From NCBI GenBank assembly GCA_027559495.1, contig JAMXSV010000021.1:1039635-1103634 (forward strand): a stretch of 64,000 nucleotides of DNA. The letters run 5' to 3'. Positions 50,193-62,462 of this stretch are shown in pieces. The stretch comes from Aurifilum marmelostoma. Lineage: Eukaryota; Ascomycota; Sordariomycetes; Diaporthales; Cryphonectriaceae. The notes under the pieces are model-generated. The model saw only the letters and a program-made list of their open reading frames with translations. It made no database searches and had not been told where the DNA came from. Every line of letters starts with the position of its first letter. Position 1 is the stretch's first letter. Position numbers and translations under genes: made by a program.

Positions 50193-52740
50193 GCAACGTG
50201 GTTGGAAGGGGGGGGGGGGGGAGGAGGCGTCACTAAGTAGGACTTGTATCTACTCGGGTGATTGTTGTTTTGGCTAGTATTTTCTTGGCCGTTCTTTTTA
50301 CGACTAGAGCGAAAGACTTGTTTGGCGCTGGAATGGGTCGGTCTTCTTCTTTTCTGTCCCTCTTGACCCTGTGCGTGCGTGTCGGGGACTGGTGTGGCTT
50401 GCTGTAAAACGCTGTATTTCAACAAGATGGTGAGGAAGAAACGGTCCAGCTCGGGCTCGGGCTCAGGCCCGGGGGCTTTTGTCACGGAGAAGAGGTTTTG
50501 GAACGGGGGGATTGGTTAATACTATCGAAGATATTTCCTTGTCATCAAGGCAAGATAGGATAGAATGAAGGAGCCAGAATGGACAGTGTTCAGCCGACCC
50601 AGTTTCTGCGACAGGAGGAAGACATTCAGCATGACCCCTGCGTTGAGACTTGAGAGGTATATTTTCTAGGCTTGGAGATTGTTAAATTACAGAATGAGTG
50701 GCTAAAGGTTGCACGGGATCATGGCCTGGCTGGCACTGAAAGCTAGGTTTTCAAGGCAACCGAGGAGTGTAGTTGCAGATACTGACTGAGCACTCCGTCT
50801 TGCAATGATTCCCAGGGGACATCTGCTGTGAAAAGATGAAATCTGTATGGAGTTTGTGCTCTGAGGCAGGTCCAACGTGGCTGAGGTGCGTAGTTCTTTG
50901 CTTCTTGACCAGTTAGCATGGTTGATTTGGAAGTGAGAACCCTGAGGTGAATTGTTATGTGTGTATAAAGACTCTCGTGGGAAGACAGTTCACCCTTCTT
51001 TCCTTGATGCTCTTCTTCCTACCTTCCTCACGCATTACTCTTGACTCTGGTTTTTTTCTAGTCCAAGACATGATCGAGATAGGTTCTGTGTGAGCCTTTC
51101 CTATCAGGAGGAAGAGTGAGATGAGGAAGCTGGTTCATCCCCTCCCTGATCTTCACCCTGCTATTGAAGCATCCGTCGGAAACCTGAACCCCGTCGAGTC
51201 CCCTCCTCTCTCTTTTCCTCAATTTCGCCATCGAGATCTGGCCTCTCCGCTAGTTCTACCATACACCATCAAGAAAATCCTGTCACGCAGCGTACTTTTG
51301 TCACAATCATGCCCAGCTCGCGCTTCTGGTTGGTTCCCGACAGTCTGGATCGATGGATCCCCTCCACCCATTCCTCTCTCCACCGGGGATGATCGTGGGA
51401 TGCAGACATGCATATGCAGGTTGGAGACAAACAAGACCGCAAAGAGACAAGAAAAATGACTGCTCACTCCACGCGGGCTCGCATTGCTTTGTTGTCACGC
51501 AGGGCGTCTTGGACCCGACGGGCACTATTGCTGTCTCTGCTTCTCGTGGGTGGGGCGATTTTCCCTTCCCTCCCCCCCCCCCCCCTCCTTTCTTCTTCTG
51601 AGTAACGTGATATACTCGAACTTGCCGCAAATTGGGCGATCTGCAAGGAGGGTAGTGGTGACGAATTCTTGCGAAGAGGTGCAGGTGTTGCTTATCAGCT
51701 TTCTCGGAACTTGTATCCCTCCCTCCTCCTTCTAGACGATCGTCCAAGGAGACCGGATCAACTCAGTTCCTTAGCACACTCGAGTACATTGATAAGGTGG
51801 GTCAAATGCAAGGCAAGACCGAGACTTGTGCCCTGTTTTGTGACTCTTGCCACGGCTGGCTCGGGATGCGGGCCGTTGTGTTGTACAATCGAACTGGACC
51901 GAAACGGTCAGCTGGCCGATTGTGTCGATCAGAATTTGTGGTTTGCGCAGGCTGGCGAGTCTCTAAGGTAAGACACACGCCCTCGCATCTCCCTCTCTCC
52001 GAGAATTCTCCAGTCAACCATCGCAGTTGTCCAAGTTGATCCACACTTCCCACGTTCACTAATGCAAGGTGAAGATTTCCTGCTTCCACTAGTCTCGAGC
52101 TTCGCAGGACCCATTGTGGTGGTGACAAACGCCCCTTGACCACTAGACAAGCCTGGTATGTACAGAAGCATGTACGAAGTTCGGATCAGGACTATTGCAG
52201 AAGGAGGAGCGAGGCTGGACTGGGGCCTGGGTCAAGCCCCCCTCCCTCCCTCCCTCTCCGGGACGGTGACTCCGCTGGTGAGACAGGCAGAACAAGAGAC
52301 GGGTTTTGTACGAGACTGCGAGAAAAGCAACTCCGAGGAGATCTCTCATCCTCGGTGCCTCCTCCAGGATGTACATGTCTGGTGCGGCTATCCGGAATGC
52401 TTTGCCACAGCGGTCACGTTATCTTTCTGTCTCTTGTGGGACGCTTGAGGACAACTCATCACTTGCCCTCCCTGGCTTGATGCGTGTGGAGCGTTCAATA
52501 TGATCCTGTACATATCGACTAAGAAGAAAACGGGGATCATGCTGTGCTCGACGGGTTTTACTCGGGCAGGGTGTTGCGGAGCGTACTTCCGACGTTGCTG
52601 GATGGACCTTTCCGAGAGAAGTATGCTACTGTACATGTTATTTACTTCACTCAGCCATAAAGTCGAAGCTATATACAACGCTTTTCGAGAAGTCGACCTC
52701 ATGTCTAGGAGATGATTCGCAAGCCTGTAGCCCACCCGTA

Positions 52741-52856
52741 TGTGTCAGCAGTTTCAGGAAACCTAGGAGTGGTTTCGTTGACGAAAACCCTATAATTAAC
52801 CTACTGACACGGCTAGCAGGCCCGTCGTCCTCGCTGTAAAGAAACCCCGAGGACGC
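52741..52856. repeat. Cluster of perfect inverted repeats (structured element)
   Basis: GTGTCAG (52742-52748) pairs with CTGACAC (52804-52810). Inside this pair lie GTTTC-AG-GAAAC (52751-52762) and GGTTTCG-TTGA-CGAAAACC (52771-52789, one bulged A). Just outside lies CGTCCTCG (52826-52833) pairing with CGAGGACG (52848-52855). On paper this gives a three-way junction followed by a hairpin. Whether it is an RNA, a mobile-element remnant or chance is unknown. Confidence 0.55.
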
Positions 52857-53432
52857 CTGTTCAGTAGAGTAGCTTTGGCATTACAATCTTATCCTTGTTT
52901 ATCAAAGAGCTTCCCACAGTGCCAGAAAAGCCGACGAACTTTCGGACAAGAGAAGAGGAGGGTATACGTAACGGGACCCACGGACGGATCACACGGGGCT
53001 GCCTCTTGCATAGCAACGGCACCCACAGACAGGCTCCACGCCCTGCAATGATCGCCTTTCCGAACTGCATCTTATCACAAATGACAACATGTTAGTCCTA
53101 CAATACTAGACAGAGAAAAAAAATGGGCTACACAATCCAGGTTCTCTATACATTGATCCTCCGGTTTGTCTGGCTTGGGGGCTGTCCCCTGGTCATTCCC
53201 TGATGCAGTCATGCTGAGCTGCAGTGGTGTAATTACGGATTTGACAATGCGGAGTGCAACGACGTCTGGTTATTGGCGGACGAGTCAATATTGTCAGGGT
53301 GTTCTGCCCAGTCCTCTTTAGTGTGTGTCATTTCTCATCTTTTTGACGTGCGGCTCTGACAATGTGATCGCGGAGACCTGAGGTCGATTCCGATTGGGCA
53401 CTGGCGTATTGGGACTGTGTTGTTTCGTGAGA

Positions 53433-53440
53433 ATATATAA
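53433..53440 (+). promoter_or_regulatory. TATA-like element upstream of the aminomutase gene
   Basis: A TATATAA-type sequence lies about 300 nt before the proposed start codon of the aminomutase gene. It is a candidate only. Confidence 0.35.
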
Positions 53441-53737
53441 CGAGGCAGGGGCAAGGGGAGAGGATAGAGTGGTCTTGTGTAGTAATTATGTTCCTTGATA
53501 TATGTATAGGACAACAGCTTATGTGCAGAGAAAAGACAAACCTTGTCTCGCCTATTGGGTTCTCTTGTCTGTGTTGTCTTTGACTTACTAGAACTGATCA
53601 GCCCTTGGGTGCGTGACAGCAATTACTTACATATATTGACTCAATCGATAGCCATCTCTCCAAGATCCATTGTTGGGCAGCCGTCCGTCAGTGGTGAAGC
53701 CCCAACTAGCACCTCGCGTTTCCATCTCACCCTCAAG

Positions 53738-55562
53738 ATGAGCACAATTAAATTGTGTCGAACTCTACCGAGGAGGCCTCGCTTGCACAGGCCACCACCT
53801 ACTATCGCTGTTCATCCGAGGACGTACGCAACGATATCTCCCCAATATGAGGAAGAGTTTTGGCGAAAAGTGCCTGTATACGAGGGCGTGTCTAAGAATG
53901 ACTTCCTCTCTCATCGGTGGACCGTAAGTGTTGGCCCTCGACTTGTGTCCCCTTCCTTCCTCTAATTTACTTGCAACATTCTATCGTCAATCCTTGTTCT
54001 ACGATTATGAAGGTGTTGTGTTGCTCACATGAACCTCGAGGGAAAAAATTATAGACCAAAAATATGGTCTCGGGCAAAGATAATCTTTACGAATTTCTGA
54101 AGGCTGCCGTTCCGGATGGTGAAATCCCCTATGACAAACAAGCCTCGAGGGGACAAAGCAAGGAGGACTTCTTATTGGATGTATTCCACGGCATCGATGC
54201 TGCGGCCATGTCAATTCGTGTCACGTCAGTTGTCTGTCAAACATGGCTATTCATTGACCACCTCTTTACTGATAATTGTGGCGAGGATCTCAGACCATAT
54301 GTTCTCAGCCGCATCAACTGGCAGGACCCTCGCAATGATCCACTGTTTCGACAATTCGTGCCTCTCCGGTCCATCATGCTCCCAGACCACCCAAGGGTGA
54401 TGCTGGACCCTCTGAACGAGAAGGCCGACGCCCCAGAGACAGATATGGGTCTGGTTCACAGATATCCGGACCGGGCTTTGTTTATAAGTCAGCAACAGAA
54501 ATCTCTCTTTTCTCTTTTGTGAAGAAGACACCCACAGAACAAACAAAAAGCTGATTGATAGTCTCTTCTCTCTTCACACACAGCCATCTCCATCTGCCCA
54601 ACCTATTGCATCTACTGCACGCGCGCCTACGCGGTCGGCAACCACACCACCTGCGTGACCAAGACCAGCTACAAGCCCGGGATGCGCCGCTGGAAAAAGG
54701 CCCTGGCCTACATCGCGGCCACGCCCGAGCTCAACGACATTGTCATCTCGGGGGGCGACACGTACTACCTGCAGCCCGACAACATCCGGCTCATAGGCGA
54801 GCAGCTCATCCGCATCCCGCACATCCGGCGGTTCCGCTTCGCGTCCAAGGGGCTGGCCGTCGCTCCGGCGCGCATCTTTGACCGCGAGGACGGGTGGTTC
54901 GACGCCCTGGCCGAGGTTGCCGCGAACGCGAAGAAGGCCAACAAGGCGGTGGCGCTGCACACGCACTTCAACCATCCCGACGAGTTCTCGTGGATCACGT
55001 CGGCGGCGGCGCAGAGGATACGCGAGTCTGACGTGGTGGTGCGGAACCAGAGCGTCCTGCTGCGGGGGGTCAATGATGATGTCGGGACCATGTCGACGCT
55101 GATTAAGAGGCTGGGCGAGAATCATATCATTCCTGTGAGTTTTAAATATTAGGGATGTTGTTACTACCTACTCACGACCACTTACTACTCGTTGAAAAGG
55201 ACAAATCTAGCTGACAAGATCTTCCCCCGCATGTAATCTAGTACTACGTCTACCAATGCGACATGGTCAAGGCAAACGAGCACCTGCGCACGCCGCTGCA
55301 GACGATGCTCGACCTCGAGGCCCAGATCCGGGGAACCATCGCAGGGTACCTGATGCCGCAGTTCGTGGTCGACCTTCCCGGCGGCGGGGGAAAGAGGCTT
55401 GCGTGGTCGTACGAGTCGTATGACCGCGAGACGGGCATCTCGCGGTTCAGGGCGCCCGCTGTGACGGGGACGAGGGGCAAGGGGAAGCCCGAGGTGTTTG
55501 AGTACCATGATCCTGTTCATAGTACTGGCCTCGGCAGTAGTGATTTTGGCGGGAGGCCCTAG
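53738..55562 (+). CDS. kamA: KamA-like lysine 2,3-aminomutase (radical SAM, PLP)
   Basis: Enzymes of this family convert L-lysine to L-beta-lysine using S-adenosylmethionine, a [4Fe-4S] cluster and PLP. Exons are 53738-53923, 54055-54224, 54294-54487, 54584-55134 and 55242-55562, giving 473 residues. The basic N-terminus (LCRTLPRRPRLHRPP) looks like a mitochondrial presequence. Conserved steps follow: EEFWRKVPVYEGVSKNDFLSHRW, SIRVTPYVLSRINW, NDPLFRQFVP, YPDRALF and ICPTYCIYCTRAYAVG. The cluster ligands are Cys 188, 192 and 195 (CxxxCxxC). Near the end, YQCD (Asp 374), VVD (Asp 411) and GGGGK (Lys 418) correspond to the substrate-binding acids and PLP lysine of clostridial KamA. All key residues are present, so the enzyme should be active. 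Intron 2 is 69 nt, has no stop and stays in frame; homology favours its removal. No beta-lysine acetyltransferase gene is seen nearby. Confidence 0.93.
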
Positions 55563-57372
55563 GATGGATGTCCCGCGTCGGGTCTGCTTTTCTTGGGTGA
55601 CTCACTCATGTATACGCGCCTTTATCCCTCATCAATTTCATCTGACAAGAGTCTGTTTCAAGCCTTTGAATATCAATTGTGTCTTTCGGAAGAAACTCAC
55701 GACTTTTGCTGGTCAGCCATGATGCCTCGAACCTGCTTTGTCGAACAAACACCCAGCACCCCAACCTCATAGATGGGGAACGATGTAAGATGATTGGCCA
55801 GCCTTGTGGCCACCCCCCCCCTTCCCCAGCCCTCACCAATCCTGGGGTTCCCTGTCCAATACAGCAAGGCTACCTGTCCGTTAACATTATGGCAGGATCC
55901 AAGTAATCTCTGCCTTGTAGTGCCACTTCCTTATGATGATCATGATCCCATAAGTAACTTTAAAGAGTACCACGGGACATGGAACCCACACATTACGCCA
56001 GAAATCATGCGCACAGCCCATTGATCATTGAGCAGTCGCGCGATCATCATTTCCCTTTTGAACGGTCAATCTGTGCCGACTTGTCCTGGCTCTGTCTCCT
56101 ACGAGTCAAAGCCCCCCCCCCCGGGGAGATACTCGCCCTGACACGAGAGGGTAAATCTCGGCAGGGATATTGCGACAATCAATGACTTGGCAAGAAACAA
56201 AGGATGATAGCACAAGGGTGCTTTGTCAAGGCCCGCTCTCCTGGCTCCCTCGTCTGCCATCCATAACTGAAACCTGCTGAACCTGGGGTGGCCTAGGTTG
56301 GGCTAATCACCAGGCGTCCTGTCGATTGTTGCTGGGGGGCCCCCGGACCTAGGTCACGTACAACATCATCATCATCATCATCATCACTGCCTAGGGTTGT
56401 CATTCCTGGAGTACCGTGTAGGTGTGCGCGTGCGTGGATGGGAGCACTGCACACTGAACAAGGGATGTGGGGGGGTTTTGATGGACCGACCCTAGCCAGG
56501 TCCCCAGCACGAACAAGCACGTTTCGTGTTCCTGATCGAGAGAAGGGTCGGAGGGTCGGTCGGTCGGTCGAAATAAGCCTGGCAGGCGATCATCGGCTGA
56601 CACGAGGTCGTGTCGGCACGGAGGATCCTGGATTGCCCGAAGGAGGTCGGATGGACGAGGGTCAGACTCGACCGTGCAGATCGTCTCTGTTGAGGAAGCT
56701 CTCATTGTTATATATATATATATCTGTGTGTGTGTTTGTGTATGCTTTTGTCTTTTCTACGCATCTGTGCCTTGTTTCGGTCGAGATGTGTCTGTGTGTG
56801 TAAAGAGGCAAGAAGAGGGCTGGACTCTCAACATGCAATTCCGACCACACGATGGGGGATGTGGAGAATCTCGTTTCCCTCGACAGCATCTGGATACCAT
56901 CCCATCCCATACCCAATAGACCCCGAACTTGGCCGCTGCCTTGGTCTGTATTACCACCAAGTTATATAAGCAGTAATGTCGTAGATCGACGGGCATATGG
57001 ACCATCACAGTGATCTCTGCGGCAGTCTGAGCAGAACCATCGGACATGCCGGTCTGGTTGCGGTAACGAATACCGTGGTCACCGTCGTGGGGAAGGCAAA
57101 GGGACCCCCAAATTTCTCTTCCCGTCTATCGAGGTCAAGCGAGCGACTAGCTCACGATGCGATCCCGGTCCTCTGCTTTGCGATATTCCAGATCGACAAG
57201 GGCCCCGTAACGTACGTACGTACAGTACCGTGCTGCATCATAGCCATGTACAGCTAGGTAGCTGGTCGGTTTCAGTCGCTGCGTGTGGCTGGACAGGGCC
57301 TGAGCCGCACCATTCACGCCGCGGGTCGGTGAGGATATCTCGTTGTGGCATGTCCGCTGGAGCAAGGAATGT

Positions 57373-57399
57373 AAAAAAAAAAAAAAAAAAAAAAAAAAA
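57373..57399. repeat. Run of 27 A
   Basis: Twenty-seven uninterrupted A bases are followed by CAAAGAACAACAA. It could be a plain homopolymer or the tail of an old retroposed sequence, but no recognisable source sequence or target duplication was found. Confidence 0.9.
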
Positions 57400-57727
57400 C
57401 AAAGAACAACAATCAGCACTGCCACCTCCGGGGTTCCGGCTCAAACGAACGTCACATAGAGTGCTGGCGTCGTCAGTCTAATCAAGAGACCTTCACACAC
57501 GCCTTCTGACACTCGGTTCACCGACTGTCCAAACCACCAAAGACCCACGTCTCCCCCGATGAGATTTCAGGGGAACCACCAGAGGGGAGATAAAATTCCC
57601 GAGAGGTATTTGTGGCGTTGCTCTCCTGCAAGCGACACCGATCCCCACGATGAAATTCCGGATACAGCAGGCGATGGAGAGGACGTGTCAAGATTTCGCT
57701 TGGTGTCGGCCTGGCCGCCTTGCAAGA

Positions 57728-57756
57728 GCACACACACACACACACACACACACACA
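57728..57756. repeat. (CA)n microsatellite
   Basis: About fourteen CA units lie in the spacer downstream of the aminomutase gene. The alternation is unbroken over 29 bases. Confidence 0.9.
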
Positions 57757-58045
57757 GATATTTACTTTTGCATAGGAAGAAGGAAGAAAAGGAGCCTTGT
57801 TTCATACCTTGATGCACACTTTCCTGAAAAGTCAGTTAGCTGGCTGCAGGACCCATTGCGCCATCTCGCTGGGTGCTACCGTGGTACTGGGTACTTGTGC
57901 GGTTATGCACCCCGGAAATTGATCCGGAGGCTCTTCTTCTAGAAGGTCGGGCTCACAGGATGCATCGAGAACAACTTGCATGAACAATGAGGCGCTAGGA
58001 TGACAATAATCATCATGATAATAATAACAAGACCAGAGGGAAGGA

Positions 58046-58087
58046 GAAGAAGAAGAAGAAGAAGAAGAAGAAGAAGAAGAAGAAGAA
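58046..58087. repeat. (GAA)14 trinucleotide repeat
   Basis: Fourteen uninterrupted GAA units are visible. The purine-only strand could form triplex DNA. The surrounding 58030-58090 is also nearly all purine. Confidence 0.95.
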
Positions 58088-58250
58088 TAAGAGATACGTC
58101 AGCATGCAACGTCGGCGTGCATGTTGAATTACGTGCCATGCTCTCTGAATAATGGTCTGGCCCTCTTGGATCCAAGGAGGTGACGGCACGGGTAAGTAGA
58201 GCACAGTCACGGCAGCGAGTCGAGCTTCTGTTCCTGGAAAAATGGGCCCC

Positions 58251-58278
58251 CCCATCCCATCCCATCCCATCCCATCCC
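58251..58278 (-). repeat. (CCCAT)5 repeat; G-quadruplex motif on the minus strand
   Basis: Five exact CCCAT units plus CCC read on the minus strand as six GGG runs separated by two bases. That fits a strong G-quadruplex pattern. It lies 164 bp after the GAA repeat. Confidence 0.92.
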
Positions 58279-59709
58279 TCCTCCCAACCAACCTCCAAAC
58301 CTTCTCTCTCACCGACTGGGCGTTTCTGCCTGCCCCATTCCTTCATGAACATCCAGGATCGACTCTCATGTCCTGATCAGGCTCTGGTCTGCGGAGACAA
58401 GGGAGGGTTCGCGCTGACAGCCCAGCACAGGATCTGTTGCTTCCTGGCCCTCTGTCGAAGCACACCATTCGATTGGCGCTCCCATGGTTGGTTCCTGGCG
58501 ATCAGCACGCCTCGGATCCCCGATGAGCCATGTTGCGAGAGCCTATCACACACCCACAGACGCACAAGGTCGACTTCTCCAAGGGTTGCACAACCGCCGC
58601 GTTTGTCCCATCCCTGTGCGCCACTATCACATCTGGTTCTGGTTGTGCGATGGCCTGATTAATTTTTGCACTGTCGAATCACGGCCGTGCTGGGAGAAGG
58701 CCCTAGCATCTCGGCATGAGCACCATTGAGCCAGTGACGGCCGGCGCGCGTCTGTCTGTCTGTCTTGTCGTGATGTGGAACCTACTCCTCCAACTTACTA
58801 AAGTAGGAGCAGCAGGCAAGGAAGCAAGCCACAGCAGCCGTTCCTGGGCGAATCACAAGATCCTATCCTCTGTCCTGCGAGATTCCCTCTCTTCTCCCCT
58901 TCTCTTCTCTTTTGCTCCCCCCCCTGTCCACCCCCCTTGCCCTGGTTCCCCTCTCCACCAGGCGTCTTCCTCCCTCCTCGTCGCGAAAAGGGTCCAAGCC
59001 AGATGGAGTTGCAGTGGTGGTGGTGGGGGGGGGGTGTGCCCTACCTAGGCCCTGAGCTTCAGTGGGCTGACGCCGCGGCGAAGTCCCGAATCCTCCCTGC
59101 ACAGTTGCCCTCTCTTTTTTTTTCTTCTTTTTTTCCTTTCTCTCGAGGCCTGATCCCAGGAGGCCACACAGCGAGGGCTGAATAGCAGCTGCCTAGGTTC
59201 CTCTTGAGGCAGCTCCGTATTTTTCTTCTTCTGTCGTGGAAGATTCCTTATGAACGCAGCAGCCCTGGGAGGACGAACCAGGGAGGGGGTAAAGTTTTCC
59301 GCTGTGGGACCAACACAACACACGGATACATACACACACGCACCCCCAGTTTCAGGTGGTGGTAGTGGAATGGCGATTCCCGTGGTAGGGCAGTTCTCTC
59401 TTTTTTCTTCTTCTTCTTTTTTTTCCTTTCCTTTCTATTCTTTTATTTATTTGTCTCCTCCTCAAAAGATCAGCAGTGCTTAGGGTTGCTGCACTAAAAT
59501 ATGCATTAATTGGTGTACTATTGTCACAATTTCTTATGGTAGATGGGGTTGCAGTGAGCTTCACAGGGTGGGTACTACCATAGTATGTGTGCAAGACATG
59601 ATGTGGAATGTGACGCTGTCCAAGGACGCGTTGTTACTCTGCTGCATACAAGTGCCGGAGTTTCATCGTCCCCTTCTCACGTGAGAGAGATTGTGTGTCT
59701 GTGTATGTC

Positions 59710-59740
<31 letters not shown>

Positions 59741-59741
59741 G
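59710..59741. repeat. (TG)n microsatellite
   Basis: Unbroken TG/CG alternation runs over 32 bases in the spacer. A shorter TGTG stretch lies directly upstream. Confidence 0.9.
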
Positions 59742-62431
59742 ACTGTAACGGTAGGAAAACCACAAGCAAAACAGAATAGAGTCAGACATGTGGCTGGTGA
59801 GGTCATTTACCTGTTTTTTTTTGCCCTGGGGGTCTTGATCGACGGCAGCGGGCTGTGGGATTTCCGTCTGTGGCACAACCTGAGCACAAGTTGTGAAACG
59901 AGCATTTATTTTGCGTTCAGAGTTTGACCATACCTTACCTGAAGCTGTGCTTTTTTGGCCCGGGCCCTGCTCTGTTGCAGATACATGATTATACTTTATT
60001 TGTTTATATTTTTGGAAGTTGAAGCCTCCGTCATCTGTGGGCTGTTGTTTTCTCGAGCTGGTCGCTGGGTCCGATAACACGACCGGCCCCTAGTGTGCGT
60101 CTCTTCCTCCCGGAAATTTACGATGAGTGTAGCTTGCAAGCTCTTTACTGTCTAATCAATTATCCCTCCTGTGTCTCGTCTCAGAAAAGAGAAAGAGGAA
60201 GACAAAAGGAGAGAGACCAGACGAGAGAAGCACCAACCCACGCAGTAGGTCCGGCAGACCCATCCATGGCTGGGCCTGAGTCTATCTTGCCCTCGCCAAC
60301 TTTTCTGATCTTTTTCGGTTCTTCTTTACGAGCGAGAACTACTCCGGGCCCGAGCAATCGAGCCAGAATGTGGAACAGGGTCCAGGTCGTGAATAAGCCT
60401 TTGCCGGCGGGCAGCTTTGAGGAGCCATAACCCGGACACACACACACTCTTCACCTCTCACCTCCTTCAGCCTCTTTTTCTCTCTCTCTCTCTCTTTGTC
60501 ACACCCACATGTGTTCAGAGGGGGGGGGGTTCTTCCTTGGACTTGACGCACGGTATATTCTATGAAGGAGGAGGATCGACTTTCTGGTATCCTGGGCAGC
60601 GATCTCTCCCTTCTCTGTTTTCCTGAACCAGCCGAGACACTAACCCCCCCCCCCTCCATAGCTCTCTTCTCTCTCTCTCTGTCTGTCTTGCTCCTGGGAT
60701 CCGACTCAGTATCGTCCCCCCCGTCGCCTTGCCCTGGATTCTGTTCCTGATCTTCTCTCTGAACAGGAAAACACGACCTCTGACTGGCACCACGTATCCT
60801 ATGTAAACACGAAGGAAGCGGCAGGGTGGGCCGGCGAGAAAAGGCGCCCGCCTGCATGGCCTTGTCCGCAGGCATGCACGCACGCATGATTTGTAGCTCT
60901 GGGCCCCCAACCGGACCAACCAAGATCCAACCCAACCCACCGCTTTTTTGTCTCTTCTCCTCCCTTCGTGTCGCGAGTGTCAACTCTTGCTCTTGGGGTC
61001 GTCGCTCTCTCTCTCCCTCTCTCTCTGTGTGCCCGTCGTGAACAAGAAAGGAGTCTAGGCCTCGCTCGTAGTGCTCCTCCTTCTCCTCTCCACTCTTTCC
61101 CTCTCCCTCTTCTGAATGTAGCTAGTCTTCAGCGCACAAGAGAAACCCCATCGCCAGGGACGGGACTCCACAGGGGGAGGGAGACCCACGGGCAAGCACT
61201 GGCGGATGCAACCCTCATTCGGAAGGGGGCACTACTACTGCTACTGCTACTACTACTACTTCTACCAAGTACTACTATAGCACTGGCAGATTCTCTGGAC
61301 CCCTGTAAATCTATCTCAAAGTCCTGGGGTGGTTTCAGCAAGCCATGCCTGCTCTGCCCTGCCCTTCTCCTCCAGGGACTCCTCTTTTTATTTATTTATC
61401 TATTCATTTATTTATTTATTGTTCTTATTCCGCTTAAGGAGGAACGCGCCTGGTTCGGCCACGGCGTTTCGAGGGGGTCCCAGAGAGTGACAGGAAGACT
61501 TTTGACTGGCCCAGACTCTCATGCAAGGTACCAACCACGTCACGTATTCTCCTCTCCCAACCGGACCACCCCGTCGTCCTCCTTCTCCTTGCACCCCCCC
61601 CAACTCACCCACGCGGAAGGCCATCGCGCCTATTTTCCCGAACTACCGTGGAGATATATCCTTGGAGCGCGAGAAGAAAAAAAAAAAAAGAAAAAGAAAG
61701 AAGGGTGGTGCCTTGTCGCTTGTCCTCCTTGTATACCTCCCCCCCCCTTCCCCCTCCATGTCCTGGTGGTTCCTGTCAACTACCATGCTGTCCCATTCTT
61801 GACGAGATCCTTTTCCGGCGGTGAATCAAAAGCAACTCGAGATCCAGATCTACATGCTGATCCGGACCCGCCGCCGTTCCCTCTTCCCTTCTCTGCCGCG
61901 CCCCCCCCCCCCCCGTCCTCCTTCCCATCCATCACCACATGGTCCTTTTTTTTTTTTGTTTTGGGTGTGCATATGTGTATGTTTTGTGCTCTCTTTATTT
62001 TTTTTTCTCCGAGAAAGTTTAATTCTCAACTGGATATATCCTGAAACCACACCGAATATTCGCCCTGGACAAAAAAAAGATCTACGACTGGATAATCGCT
62101 GAACAAGAAACGGCTTGTCGCCAGAACGAACCCAGGAGGGAAAACAGAGACGGCTACTTTTATCTTTTATCTACGATAATCAGGAGAGGCTTCCGGGACG
62201 AAGACCCTCAGCTCTTGGTGTCGTCGAGACCATCATCATCATCATCATCATCAGCCCCAGGAGGACCTTTTTTTTCCCCCCCAAAAATCGTCGATCGAAC
62301 AACACGGCTCGGAACGATATCTATCAAGCGACGACCCCCTCGAAGCTATCGACCCGACCGAGCGAACCTCCTCCCCCCCTTTCTTTCTGTGTTGAAACAC
62401 GAAATATTGATCGGTCAAGGCCTCTGTCGAT

Positions 62432-62435
<4 letters not shown>

Positions 62436-62462
<27 letters not shown>
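62436..62462. repeat. (AT)13 microsatellite in the leader of the last gene
   Basis: About thirteen AT units follow TCGATATCG. The tract lies about 125 nt before the start codon of the last gene. Confidence 0.93.

Larger units (their letters stand above)
50193..53737. other. 3.5-kb spacer between VPS10 and the aminomutase gene
   Basis: This holds the VPS10 3' region and the promoter of the aminomutase gene. A G run lies at about 50206-50221 and a C run near 51575. A dense group of inverted repeats lies at 52741-52856. A TATA-like element lies at 53433-53440. Frames of up to 146 codons occur but none carries a known motif. Confidence 0.6.

Noticed and set aside
57373..57399. Poly(A) run as the tail of a retroposed element
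   Set aside because: No coding remnant or target-site duplication was found on either side.
57939..58352. Leu-rich frame on the minus strand, like a membrane protein
   Set aside because: The Leu run is only the GAA repeat read in reverse.
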